Program-made: the position numbers and the translations under genes
Shown here: piece after piece, positions 24,131-37,400 of the stretch
Numbering within the stretch: position 1 is the first letter of the stretch
How the letters are laid out: every line of letters starts with the position of its first letter
Assembly: GCA_025642065.1 (NCBI GenBank)
Contig: JAODUP010001308.1
Span: 1-64,000, forward strand
Length of the DNA stretch: 64,000 bases
Direction: 5' to 3'
Source: Paralvinella palmiformis
Taxonomy: Eukaryota > Annelida > Polychaeta > Terebellida > Alvinellidae
Notes under the pieces: generated by a model
The model's database searches: none
What the model saw: the letters and a program-made list of their open reading frames with translations, nothing else
What the model was told of the DNA's origin: nothing

Positions 24131-24487
24131 GTAATATACAGACATGGGATCAATTCCACTTAGTCAATTCCACATTAAATTTATCAAACCAATTCAAAAT
24201 GTTTCAATTTCAAGGTTACAGACCTTTTTTACCTACTACTTTTTGCCATGAGTAAGTACTCCAAGTACCTACTTCGAGAACCTAATTAGAATAACTACTC
24301 CAACTAGTTTATATTCCAAGTAGGATTGTCACTGGAAGAAATATTTCTGTATTAAAAAATTAAATGGTCAATTAATTTGTGGATTTAATGGGGTTTTTTT
24401 TGAAATTCCAATTCAAAATTTATCAATTCCAATTCCATTTTTTTAGATAATCAATTCCGCAATTGAATTGACATGTCTTGTAATAGA
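24131..24487. mobile_element. hAT-type MITE, family A, copy 2 with 8 bp TSD
   Basis: The element runs 24139-24479, from CAGACATGGGATCAATTCCA to GAATTGACATGTCTT, with inverted ends. The flanks gtaatata (24131-24138) and gtaataga (24480-24487) match at 7 of 8 positions, an 8 bp target duplication as made by hAT transposases. It has no coding capacity. Confidence 0.85.
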
Positions 24488-24591
24488 TGTTTTGAAATAT
24501 TTAATCCATTATATATTTAATTTTATTACAATTAATACAATTCAGTATTTCTTTCAATTATATTCAGAAATTTAATCTGTGTATGATGTGG

Positions 24592-24592
<1 letters not shown>

Positions 24593-24624
<32 letters not shown>
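24593..24624. repeat. (TA)n microsatellite
   Basis: About 16 TA units. Confidence 0.95.
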
Positions 24625-24627
<3 letters not shown>

Positions 24628-26930
24628 TTTTTTTAAATATTGTAGGACGGGTGATCATTTAACTATATAATATAATTCGTTTTATTATCTCCGAACCAAC
24701 TGGTCACTTTATTTACATTATCATTAATTTCAAAATAATGATCATTAGTATTGTTTTAAGACAAATACACAATTGACAGTGAATTTTTATTTACATATAA
24801 AGAATGCATAATATGAATCATAAATTGATGTTAATTGAGAAGAATATATGTAGCCTACAGCTATGCTGTTTTACAACATAACCCCCCCCCCAAAAAAAAA
24901 ACCAACCAATATCATCTCGATGCTTCATTGATCAAGGATAGTCCTTTATGTATACAATGAAAGTTATTGGTTATTAGGTAAGAACCATGAAGGATACCAG
25001 AGCTTATTTAATGAAACATAGAATTAATATTTGTATAATAATAATTAATAATAATAATAATGGCCAAATGGCAGTTATTTTATGTGTTTGACTTCTTGAA
25101 ATAATAGACATTTATAAGTTGTATACTTTTAATTCTTCACCCCGGAGACTCGTAAAGAAATTGAGAATTATGAGTAGATAGTATACTAAGTAGATAAAAA
25201 ACAAGATGATCCACCCCTAAACCTACTTAATTGATTATATTTAATAGATTGGTGTCTGTTATTGATATAATTAATATGTCACTTCAGGGTAAGTTCATCA
25301 AAACATTGTGTTTAACTTTATATAGCAGTAAAACACATAATATTGTGTCAAACAGCAATAGTGGACGTCAGAAATAGAAAGTGTTGGTGTAAACTCTGTA
25401 CGCAAAAAAACCCCTGTACATGCAACTAACACGAGAAATGCCCCCCCCCCCCCAGCAGCACGTCATACATATGTAATAAACATCTGACGTAATCGCCTCA
25501 GACAATATACCCTCAGGACATAACCCCCTCACATGAAGAATATAAACAAATTTAGATTTTATTTATTTATTTCTCCTCCCATTAAGTGTTGTAATTTTTT
25601 ATTTAAATATAATTTGACGGAAATGAATTTATTGTTGCATAGATCAGGCTCTGGTCGCAATTGCAGAAGATTATACAAGATGGCACACTGTCACCCTCTA
25701 GGAAAAATCGCACAACCTTTGTTCAGACAGGAACCAGAAGATCAAAACAATTTCTGAGGGGGTTGGTTGCTTTATTTGATGGAAATAGTTTTATGTGTTT
25801 TATGCATAAACTTGTGACAGTTGGCAAAATAATTTTGAACTAATCACTTCCTGTAACAAGTGACAAGTACATTATATGCTCCAGTGAGACCAGTTGTTCC
25901 GAAAAGATAAACAAACATCATTTATCCAAAGCCACAGACTGATCCAAATATTGGAGTCGTGTGGTGAGGACAAAAAAATCTGGTTGTGACGTCACAACTG
26001 ACAATCGCAAGATAGCAGCACCGTATACACCCTTCCAGGCGCTGAGGAATAACCAAATACCGGTATTATTTAGCTGGGATTATTTATTTGAGTCGTAACT
26101 GTGCAGAAAGATTATTTTGACACGAGGAAGCTATATATACTTGTAGAATAATAAAATAATTCTGAGGTCTTTAACCCCATCATCTGATTTACCTCGGATA
26201 CTTTTTTTTCGTTAAATCTTGTTCAAAACTAAAGATATGGTCCATCCTCACCTACAAACATTATTCCCTTTTTACCTTATTTATTAACTGAAGTGTGTTT
26301 CTATTTGTTCAAACCTTTTACTCGAGACATATTTTCTCTGGTCCTATTTATTCTTTCTTGATATCATTATTAATGCATTTATCTGGCTGTTTTACTTTTA
26401 TCAGAATATATTCGAATCATCTGTGAAGATGAAAATATTGAAGACTAGATGTTGTCAGGGAGATCAATTATCTTCAGAGCAAATACATGTTCTAGAACAC
26501 TACCTGAAAGGGGGGGGGGCGCCTTCTAGGGACATCGGTTCATATTAGACGTAACTGATGTTACCAATCTGACAAGCTTTCCAGACATTCCATATGATTT
26601 AAATTTGTCAATGATCATGTTACAATTGATTGCTCTCACTTTTACTTAGAAACATTGATTAAAACCACATCTCATTTGGAGGCATGTTACCACAAGTTGG
26701 GTTTTATTTACTATATTAATCAACTATTGTAACTCATAACATCATGTAAGTCATTTATACTAATATATGTGTCATCAATTGTACATGTTCTGCACTCAAT
26801 GGGTGTTAATCAGTAGTTTGATAGATAGATTTATGAATATAATGTAGCTATAAGTGGTTTTGGAACCCAATCTTAAACAAGAAATAAGAATATCCAATGA
26901 ATTGGGTATTTACTCCTAACCATTAATATG
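24625..26930. other. Intergenic, no gene recognised
   Basis: It contains homopolymer C runs (24883, 25441), a TGACGTCA octamer near 25987 and short A/T microsatellite runs. Short open frames at 25533-25843 lack splice signals or family resemblance. Confidence 0.45.
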
Positions 26931-26931
26931 T

Positions 26932-27215
26932 CGAGCTGTGATGGTGCAGTTAGTTAGAACATAAGACTCATTGTTGTGAGTTTGAGGGTCCGGCACAGCA
27001 AGGTTGTCATGTGGACACTGGTTCACTCAACCAGAAATGAGAACCTGGCAGGATGTGATGACTGTGTGTCTGAGTAACGGTTTGCACCCATAAAGGCAGC
27101 ATGTATTGTATGCTCCCTTGGGAGTTGAGGCCTGTGATAAATTGAAACAGGTCCGAGTTGGGGATAATAATATTGTAGAGTGCCTCAGAACAGGCTTACC
27201 TGGTTTTGCCACTTT
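26932..27215 (+). mobile_element. tRNA-derived SINE (~285 bp)
   Basis: It starts with an A-box-like TGGTGCAGTTAGTTAGAA, with a degraded B box (gagtttgagggtcc) at about 26979-26992. A non-tRNA body follows, including 'acccataaaggcagcatgta' and 'gagtgcctcagaacaggctt', ending in a short TATTATTATT tail. It belongs to a different family from the SINE at 6795-7030. Confidence 0.65.
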
Positions 27216-29349
27216 CTAAATATGCATTTATATTATTATTATTTGTTCATCATCGTGACATCAGTAACTTCTAGTCGTGAACAAATCAACTGAAATATTA
27301 CAGAAATATGATATAATCGTAATCTGGTCTAACAACAAATGGCACCAATATTTGTATTAATGTATGTATTTATTCCATAAAAGGTTTTAAATTGACATGC
27401 GTTTGTAAGACACACTCACACACTTCTATCCAATCTACAAAAACATACAGATAAATCTATTTACTGCGACAAGGCACTTCTCGTAGTATCAGAAACCAAA
27501 ACAATGAAACAAAAAATGTACAGATCTTAACAAGGTAATAAAACCTCATTAAGCCAAGTTCTGAGCAAAATCAAGGATAATTCATAACAACAAACTGTAT
27601 CAGTTAATGGATGTTTCAGAAATTGTTTGCTTTTCATGTATCAGGAAACTGTATCAATATCAATAATTCCATTTTTTGATTAACCAATAACATAATTCAC
27701 AATTGAGTTCACTTTCTAATATATTGTAACACATACATATATGTAAATGTGAATTAAAAATAACATAAAACTATATTTATAACATTAACTTATTACAGTT
27801 TATACACAACTGCTATTGTCTTGTTAAAACTCATGTTTGCTGTTTGGCAGAACACCAACACACTGTGCCAGTGCAGCTTTTCACACCATTAAAAATATTT
27901 AATTATTTTTATTAATACACACTTGATATATATATTAATGCTATACACACTGTTTTGATCACAAACAGTTGCAAAAAATAGTCATTTAAATATGAATCAG
28001 CCCATTCAATTTTCAAAGTTAAACACATCAACAAACAAGAACATATATTATGTACACAAACGTACCTTGCATCTAACCTACAGCATAAGGCTATGATATA
28101 GATGAACTGCAATGAGCTTGTACTGATGAATATTCATGAGGTGAATGGATGATATCTGGACAGAATGTGCCATGTGATTCAGCGTGATGCGACAAACTAT
28201 ATCCTTCATCTAAATATATTTAGTTTGTAGGCCTTCTGTTATTCAGAGCATACTGTCAAACCATAGCATATAAATAATATGCAATTTCAGTGTGGAATTG
28301 GCTGCACAATTTCCTAATAAATGCAAGTAGGTAATCCTACGTGGTGTCAATTCAGATGCAGACTTAGCCATTCTATAAGCACATAGTCATTATAGCCAGT
28401 ATGGACATTCTGATGGAAGATCAACCCAGCTTTTAGCTGTGACCATCACAACACCATCTTATTAACATAAACACTTCATCATTATCTGTCATCACATCAG
28501 TGGGATAAGAAGAAATAAAAATTGCGCACATAATCTGACATATTGTGCAATAATAAAAGTTGCAAAATTCTAAAATCACAAAGAGATTTAGGTCAAAACA
28601 GAACAATAAAATGCATAGATAAAAATATCAATAAAAGATCAGTTGAGATTGATGGTATTAATATCACAGTCAGACAACGTTACGTCTAATTTACAGTTCC
28701 GCTGTAAATAAACTATGTACAAAAGCACAATAACTTAACTAATTTCAACTGTACACATATTTTCAAGTGAAATGTTGGATGCAGCACAGCATAATCCATG
28801 AATTGTCAACATGATATATCATTTTGTAACTATCTAACACAGCACAAATATTGTTAAAACAACAGGCACATTATAGCACACATAAAATGAACAAATATAC
28901 TGAGAAACAGATTCTAGTGCCTGGAACATGATATATGTCCCATTATGTAATGGCAAACATAATTAATAAGTCACAAAATAAACAACATTGCAATATACAA
29001 CAGTGCAACACTAGAAATAAGACATCATGTAATTTGATACACAAGTAGTTGATACAAATATATTTGTTCTACGTATATTTGACACAGAATGGAAAATCTC
29101 ACATAGCTGCTGTTAGTACCTTTATGTAATAGATCACAGACACCAGACACCTGATTTAATTATAAGTTCAACATTTGGTTATACTTTTAATACACAAAAC
29201 CAACGCTGTAAATGTTAAGTCACTTCATGAAGTAGAACAGTCTACAGAGATGACAGTGGACAGTCCATTGTCCATAAATGAGTATATGTTGTGAAATTAT
29301 TATTTCAAAGGATGAGAACCGTTATTTGACAATGTCTTATTGTTCAGTT
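27216..29349 (-). other. Probable 3' UTR / flank of the giant gene
   Basis: About 2.1 kb of AT-rich sequence without coding frames lies downstream (minus sense) of the stop at 29350. Minus-strand AATAAA (TTTATT on +) occurs at about 27908-27913 and near 27370, but the end of the transcript cannot be fixed. Confidence 0.3.
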
Positions 29350-29632
29350 TCAGACATTATGTTTGTTGTGTGAGATGGCAAACTTCCTTTCTCTTAGAAT
29401 CTGTGCCTTGATGTCAGTAGCATTCACTGGGCGTGTTTTCTTAAACACAGACGTGTAGCCAGTCGTGTTTGTTAGTGGTGTTCCTACATCATATCTCTGT
29501 AAACTATCATGTATGCCGTGATTGTATGGAAGATGTCGACCCGTCATCAAGAGTAAGTCGCGTTCACTGAAGCTAGACTGATGAGGGTCATACAATGATG
29601 ACATCTGGGGGGTACTCGTAATTGCTACTTGT
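29350..29632 (-). CDS. Giant gene, last coding exon
   Basis: The acceptor AATATTTCAG ends at 29633 and the stop TGA is at 29352-29350. It encodes QVAITSTPQMSSLYDPHQSS and continues to TSVFKKTRPVNATDIKAQIL and RERKFAISHNKHNV. The last ~30 residues are the least repetitive and look conserved-type (inference). No START, PX or other known C-terminal domain follows. Confidence 0.85.
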
Positions 29633-32600
29633 CTGAAATATTTGAATAAGTATGTCATAACTAATTATTTTTACACAAAATCAAAGGAATGTTTGTGATT
29701 GTAAACAGAACACACAATACATGAATTGTGTCACTGAATACATTTTTAAATTCATTGTTATTATTTAAAATGGCCAAATTGTTATCTTTCTCTTATCAGT
29801 GGATTAAAATCTGGAAGACATCTGGTTAAAAATCAGTAACTATCTATCTGTTAATCTAATGTTTACTGGTTCAGTCCAGTCATTCATTATTATTGTTCAG
29901 TCGGAGGGGGGGGGGTCAATTACTATAGATATAGATTAAATGCTTAGACTAAGTTAGAGTTGGCAAATAAATTGTATATGTCCTGATGAAGGAAATACAA
30001 ATAAGTAACACACTCATAACTTATATCAAGATATAATGTCTTTATATCAGTAAAATCTGAAGGAGTAAGAATGTAAAAATATTAATAAGTTAATCAGACA
30101 GCAGAAGATTAGCTACTCAGTGACTGACCTATATACTAATATTACTGTCTTTGGGCTAATATCATAAACCATTAAATCAATAGACACAGAGTATCAAATT
30201 AAATTAGGAGAAGTTAAAGGTCACCTGAACTGATAGAAATGGTGTTCCTTTAAGATATGTTTTACAGTAGTTTAATTAATGACCAAAATTTAATCTACCT
30301 GATTGAGGTATTTCTTGGATAGATACTTGGTGTCATCTCCGGTCTGTCTCCACGAACTTCTGCTGACAGTTTTGAATAACGAACCTTCAGTTCTTCTATC
30401 TCTCTGTCTATTTCCTGTAAACAGACAAACAATTACTTTAAATATTTGTGAAGAAGAAAAATCTTTACAATAATCTAAACTATGACATATACAAAACTGA
30501 AACTAAAACTTCATGTTTTAAACCTTTCAATAAATCTATAATTGATTGTATCTCATGATTCATAAAATGTGATTTCACATGAATGTAAATAGATTTATCA
30601 GATACTTTTATTATTTTAATGGATATACTTTAATGAGAATAGTGTGATTGCTTTTGTAAAGTCAATATATTTTCTGAACACTTGCTAATCATCAAACAAT
30701 TCATAGACCAATATAAAAACATACCTATTTTCATTACAGTAAAGTGGACAAAATCTAAAGAGCTGCAAGTTCAGTTTATGTCAAAGTTTTTATACTGCAA
30801 TCACATATAAACATATAAACACCTCAATGTGGCTTAAATTGAATGGAGTTCATCCAAGTACACTCCACTTTTTGATTATTAGCTATATTGACTATTAAGT
30901 GATTTAAAACAATTAAACTAATTTCAGCTCTATAATAACTGTATATCATCATTGTTATTGTGAAACTCCACAGGAAAAGGTCAAACTAAAAATCAGGAAG
31001 AAAGGTCACTAGACAGTTTCTGAAATGTCACTGCTAACAAATTACTATATTGATCACATACATTATGACAAGAGTCTATCTTGTTAAAGGCAAGAAAAGA
31101 TAAATAATTTCTACCTTTTGGGGTCAGTTTACTGAAAATGTTAAATGAAGATAGGACATGATCAAATGCCATCATTTAAACAATTTAGTGATATTATTAA
31201 TAATATAAACATTATAAGATAACCCCCCCCTAGTTAATACTTGTGATAATTACATACATATCTGTAAGTCAGGTGTTATAATAATGATTCTGATTAAAAA
31301 TAAAAACACCATCTTGGACTCCCCAAAACAATGTTATATTACACACCATCAATCTTTTCACTTAATTTAAATTTAATACAATATTTAAAATGAATAAAGT
31401 AAACATGTAATATTCATATTAGTTAATTTTTACATTTACCGGTATTTAATTGTAACATATTAAGTAAACAAAACTTTTAATATAGTTTCTCTTTCACTCT
31501 ACTTCAATCTGGCATTTATTTTTAAATTATGTATTTTAGATGGTATCTGAGGCTAATATTTGTTTGTGTAATTGAATTGTGTTAATATCTACTGTAATGA
31601 TATGTGAGTTGAGTTGTTTAGTCTCATGTACACCTGTGATATATTGCCGACGGGGGTCTCTCAAAGGGAAACAAATCCCACAATTACAGGCATGAGCCAG
31701 ATTCAAAGCAAGAACCTGTTGGTTTTTAACATAGTGTTCTCACTACTGGGCCATTGAGTGTCAACAATAATATATAATATAATATATTTATATTTCTGTA
31801 TTTATCTATTACAGCAATTTAGTTTATCTGACTTTATGTTAACAATCCGTGCAATTCACAAACCTACAACATGTCAGTAGAAACATATCTCTGTGTGGAG
31901 ACTTAAATAACACATGCCTGTAAAATAAAATACAGTTGTGTATCCAGTCTCACAAAATATATCTATATGTACAGTAATATATAGTAAATACAGCTGTATA
32001 AACTGTATAATAAGACATGACTGTAAAATAACATACAGTCATCACAACTGTGTGGTCAGTCTCACAAGATGAAACTATGGAGATACCAAGATATAGTAAA
32101 TACAGCTGTGTGATCAGTCTAGTAAGAGCTCATAGTAGAAGAATACAATCAAAACAGCTGTATGGTCAGTCTAATAAGACACAATCGTACACGCATACAG
32201 TCAAAACAGCTGTATGGTCAGTCTAATAAGACACAATCGTACACGCATACAGTCAAAACAGCTGTATGGTCAGTCTAATAAGACACAATCATACACACAT
32301 ATTTATTATAGTCAAAATAGTTGTCTAGTCAGTTTAATAGTAATAGTATGTACTTGTACAATAATAATAGACGTCTATATAGTTAACAAAATATAACTTT
32401 TGTTGTAATTAATTGTACACTACATGAAATTATACAAACTCTAATAAATGTATTAAATTGTATTAAATAGAGTTATGTTATTATATGAAGCTGATCATTA
32501 GAAAACATATACCCAAACACCAGTTTTAGGTTAATTAAAGCTTGTAGTTATAGTCAACAGGATTCTGTTTCATTGGCATTCTATACACTAATCTGTTGTA

Positions 32601-32667
32601 AATGATTGTATACACATATTGGGTCAAATCCAAGACTCTCTCTAGCTCTAGCTCTCTCTCTCTCAGT

Positions 32668-32728
<61 letters not shown>

Positions 32729-32967
32729 TGAGCCTCTGAGAGAGAGACTGGGGTGGGGAGGAGGACTATCTTATTGAACTGTTCCATTTATCTAATAATG
32801 ATCATAATCAAAATATTTATTATAAATAATTACTGGGTTATTTTGTGCCATAAATAGAAATTATAATCTATGTATAAAGACGCCTATTAATATACACCAC
32901 AAACCAGAAAATATAAGTGAAGAAAGGGTTATATACAGAACAAGTGTTAGAAAAAAATATTTCAATA

Positions 32968-33028
<61 letters not shown>

Positions 33029-33580
33029 TTACTCGATAATGAGGTATGGATCCTGATGGTGTGTCTTGATTTGCATTCTATCATTGAATGAATGCAAAAG
33101 TATTTGTTTTAAATAATTATCTAATACATTGTAGATCTATTAATGTATTTTGTGTGGTACTGACTGGCTATGTGTCTCTCTACCTCTCTCTCTCTCTCTC
33201 TCTCTCTGTGTCTGTGTGTGTGTGTGTGTTTCTCATCATGATGAAGTTATGACACCTGAGATTATGTGCCAAAACAGACAAACTTTTTGTAGGTATTTGA
33301 TTTAATTTTATTATCATTTATAAATTAACCCATTAGCAATGACTAATATAGATCCTTTGGGTGGTGCTAAAATTATAATTTATATACACTGAACAAATAT
33401 ATTATCCATCCTGGCATTTGGAATATTTAAGACAAAAGAAATATTTCTTCATATTTGATGTGTTGATTTCTAAAAGAGATAAATGTAACATCTGAGGCTT
33501 ATAGAAATACCTCATGTTTACTGTCACTTAAGGAGGTCTGTACTCTCATATCAAAGCAGGACACACACACACACACACAC

Positions 33581-33645
<65 letters not shown>

Positions 33646-33894
33646 TACACACACAGATTCATGTCAATAATTATAACCAATATAATATAATACACTTAGA
33701 TCAGTACTTACTCTCTCCAAATCAGAATCCATCAGAGATTCAAACTGAGAAGCTGATGTCATAAATCCAGGAGAGACATTGTGGATTGATGATGGTGACC
33801 TGTGTGGAATAATCGTAAAAATGGAATAAAATATATTTGATAATGATAAATCGAGCATTTATTGTTATCTAAAATATTACTAGTTAATGGAATA

Positions 33895-33938
<44 letters not shown>

Positions 33939-34409
33939 ACACACACACACACAAACACAGAGAGAGAAAAAAATTATATACTAAATTTTGTTTTAAAAAT
34001 ATTTTTACTAAAAGAAAACGGACTGATGGATCATACAAATATATTTAGAATAAAACAACAGATCTGACATTGGCATCAATCATTCTCTCTCTTGCTCCTT
34101 TTATTGTTAAAAAACAGATGTAATTAAATACCACTACTAATTTAATTTACTGGCCAACTGATAATGGAAATTCGATGAATGTATAAAGTAATTACTGAAA
34201 TAATTATCTGTAATATAATAAAGAGATCTGGGGGAGAGAGGAGTGAAGTAGATGGAGGTATGTATCCTGCGGTCAACGAGTGTCAAATAAGTCAGGTGAG
34301 TGCTACAAAGATTCAATAACAAACAAATAATACTCAAGTTACAGTAATTTATTCTAGTTTTAATCCCATTTGTTTACTCAGTCTAGCCCTCTAACTGTAC
34401 AAACAGGTG

Positions 34410-34451
<42 letters not shown>

Positions 34452-37400
34452 TACAGTTAATTTGTATAATCAGGTAATTTGTATATTACCTGATTAGACA
34501 GATTAACTGTAACACACACACACACATCAATAGTTTTGTTAGAAGCCGGGTCATTTGAGCCACTTACTCTCAAGTAGAGACTAAGCTACTTTCCTGAGAC
34601 GTCCCCTTGTACCATTGACATTGTAGGCCAGTATCTGAGCTTGGTATTTTGTTGATGGACTCCCCTACTTTATTTCTTAGCAAAACCACTGTGCATGCGC
34701 GCGCGCGCGCACACACATACATGCACACAAGCTTAGAGAAAATACAACATATATATTCCAACTTATGTAAATCAAAGGCAGCACATCAAGATATAGTGTC
34801 CCACTTTTAAACAGTGTGTATGTGTATGTGTGTGTGTAATCTTTCTATTTATTTAAACACAGTCAAACCTGTTTAGTTTGACAACACTAGACACATCATA
34901 TTAAGCCAAATTACAAAGACTATTGTATCAAACAATTTCCAATATTAGAACATTAAAGAATTTACTTCAACCAAAACATAGTTGTCCAGTTAAGAAAATT
35001 ATAATAAAATCTGTCTATTATTTGTAAAACAAATTGATAATTACCTGATCAGATAAATTGATGTTTTATCTTGATATCTACTCATAGATTTATTACATAA
35101 TATGTTTGGTTTGCATAGCATTTACATAAACACATTATAGCTGTGTTTATATAGAGGTAATATATATCAAATGTGATTAGTGAATGTGTTGTTAATGATT
35201 GTCCTTTGTCAGAGTAAGCAACTTGTAACTGGATAATCAGAGTTTTGTTTATGTAAATCTACACCTGAGACCAGACATGGGTCAATTCCATTTTGTCAAT
35301 TCCACATCAAATTTTGTCAATTCCACATCCAATTCCATTTTTACCAACTCTTTTTTTACCTACTACTTTTTACCATGAGTAGGTACTCTGAATACTTACT
35401 CCGAGTACCTATTTGGAATACCTACTCTGAATAGTTTATATTCCAAGTAGGATTGTCATGGAAGAAATATTTCTAAATTAAAAAATTAATTGTTAAATTA
35501 ATTTGTGAAATAATTAGTTTTTGTAGGAAACTTCAATTCCAATTGCATGTTTTTAAAGAATTCCGGAATTGAATTGACACCATGTCTGCCAGAGACACAT
35601 TATTGGTGTGTGGCTTCAGAATGTCCATATCAGCAGATGTAAATATGTTGAAAATCTATTTTGCTACAATAAAAAGTTATCAAAGCGGGAAGTTCCGTTG
35701 TTGGATAAAACGAACATTTATGGTGAAATATATTCCGTTCTACTTGATAGATCTGTGTGAGATCGTTAATTATCAGAGTAAATATGATCATATTGTGAAG
35801 ATATCACTATCAATACCAGTAACATAATGACCTGATTTGGACATTTAATATGTTAATAATAAAGAAATTATTGAGACTTTACTAAAGTCTGACAATTGTT
35901 ATATATAGACTAATAGAGGAAACACTTGATATACTTTATAATATTAGTTTAACATACAGACAGCAAAGAGTAATATCATTATAATCTATATGTATATATT
36001 AAATTATCATATCTTCACAAATATCCAAGTGTTATTGTATTTTAATCTTTGGTGAAACAGAACTTGAGCAGTTAAATATTTCTCACAATACACATTTCTT
36101 GTTTTGTGTACTATTTAGAATTACCAACCTAAGTAGCTGTGTCAAGGTCATTGTCATCACTGAGTTTTGTTGGTGAAATGGTTTTATTTATCCAAAGCTA
36201 AGCACTATAAATATTTGTCTGTATAATTTGTTATATCAACTTAAGGCATCATCAAACAAAATACAGCAAAAACCTGTCCCAATGACTACCTGGCTCATAT
36301 TAAATAACTGCCATAAGAGATGTTTCACTGTAATAACATCATAATTTTAATATAATGTAGAACCTGTCATAACTGTTTCGAACCATTTCAAATTTTAAAC
36401 AAAATGTGTTTAAAAATTATTTTAATATTTAGCCACATTATATTTCACAGATTAACATAAAATATTTCAATGAATTCTTGACTAACAAGGTTGCCAAATT
36501 AATGGCCACATCTTTAATATTATATGTCCAGCTAATGAAGAACATTAAACATAATATAAATAACTGTTTACACTTAATCTACAGCTTTAGATATAATTTT
36601 TGTTGATAATTACGATGTAACGTTCTTTTTATATCTTCTTTATTAAAAATGAAAGAAAGAATAAATCTAACGGCAACATACTGTTGTTGTTGTTGTTGAC
36701 TCACTTACTAACTTAAACATGAAGGATCTATTAATTATTCCATTAAACTCTTACTCAAGGCACAACTTGATTGAGGGGGATAATTGCTAGGGAAATGTGA
36801 TAATTAAGTTTTGACTCATCAATAAGGTCAGATTATATTAATTGTCAGTTCACAGTTATAGTAAATATTGCGTAAACAATCTAAAAAAACCCATTAAATG
36901 ATCGATTCAGAATATCACATGAGACTGTGTTATTAAATATTAATCTGTTACAGAGTGACATAATTTGGTCATAGGTCTATCTACAGGTATATATATTAAA
37001 ATATTCTAATAATGTTTACTGTCTCTGTATTTATTAAAATAAATAAACTTCTGTTCCCCAATCCTGTCATATTTCTGTATTTATTTTATCTTGGACTGTT
37101 ATGGTTGTTGTTTATTTGTATAACAAATGTTGTTCTAGTGTGTCTACAGTTAACTTGACAGCTCAATTGTGTATTTTAACGTCTACAAACTCCACATTTA
37201 CGACCCCTGTCCTGACCCAAAAAGGTTATGGATATCAATCATCGATCAGCATTTTTTTACAAACACAAACACTGACTACGTACTGTAGACTTATTGGTTT
37301 AACATGAACCAACAAATACACACAGTCTATGCTAAATATGGCAGTAATACAGGAACCTGGTACGTGCTGGTATTGTGAAAAGATGACATTAGTTAGAAGT

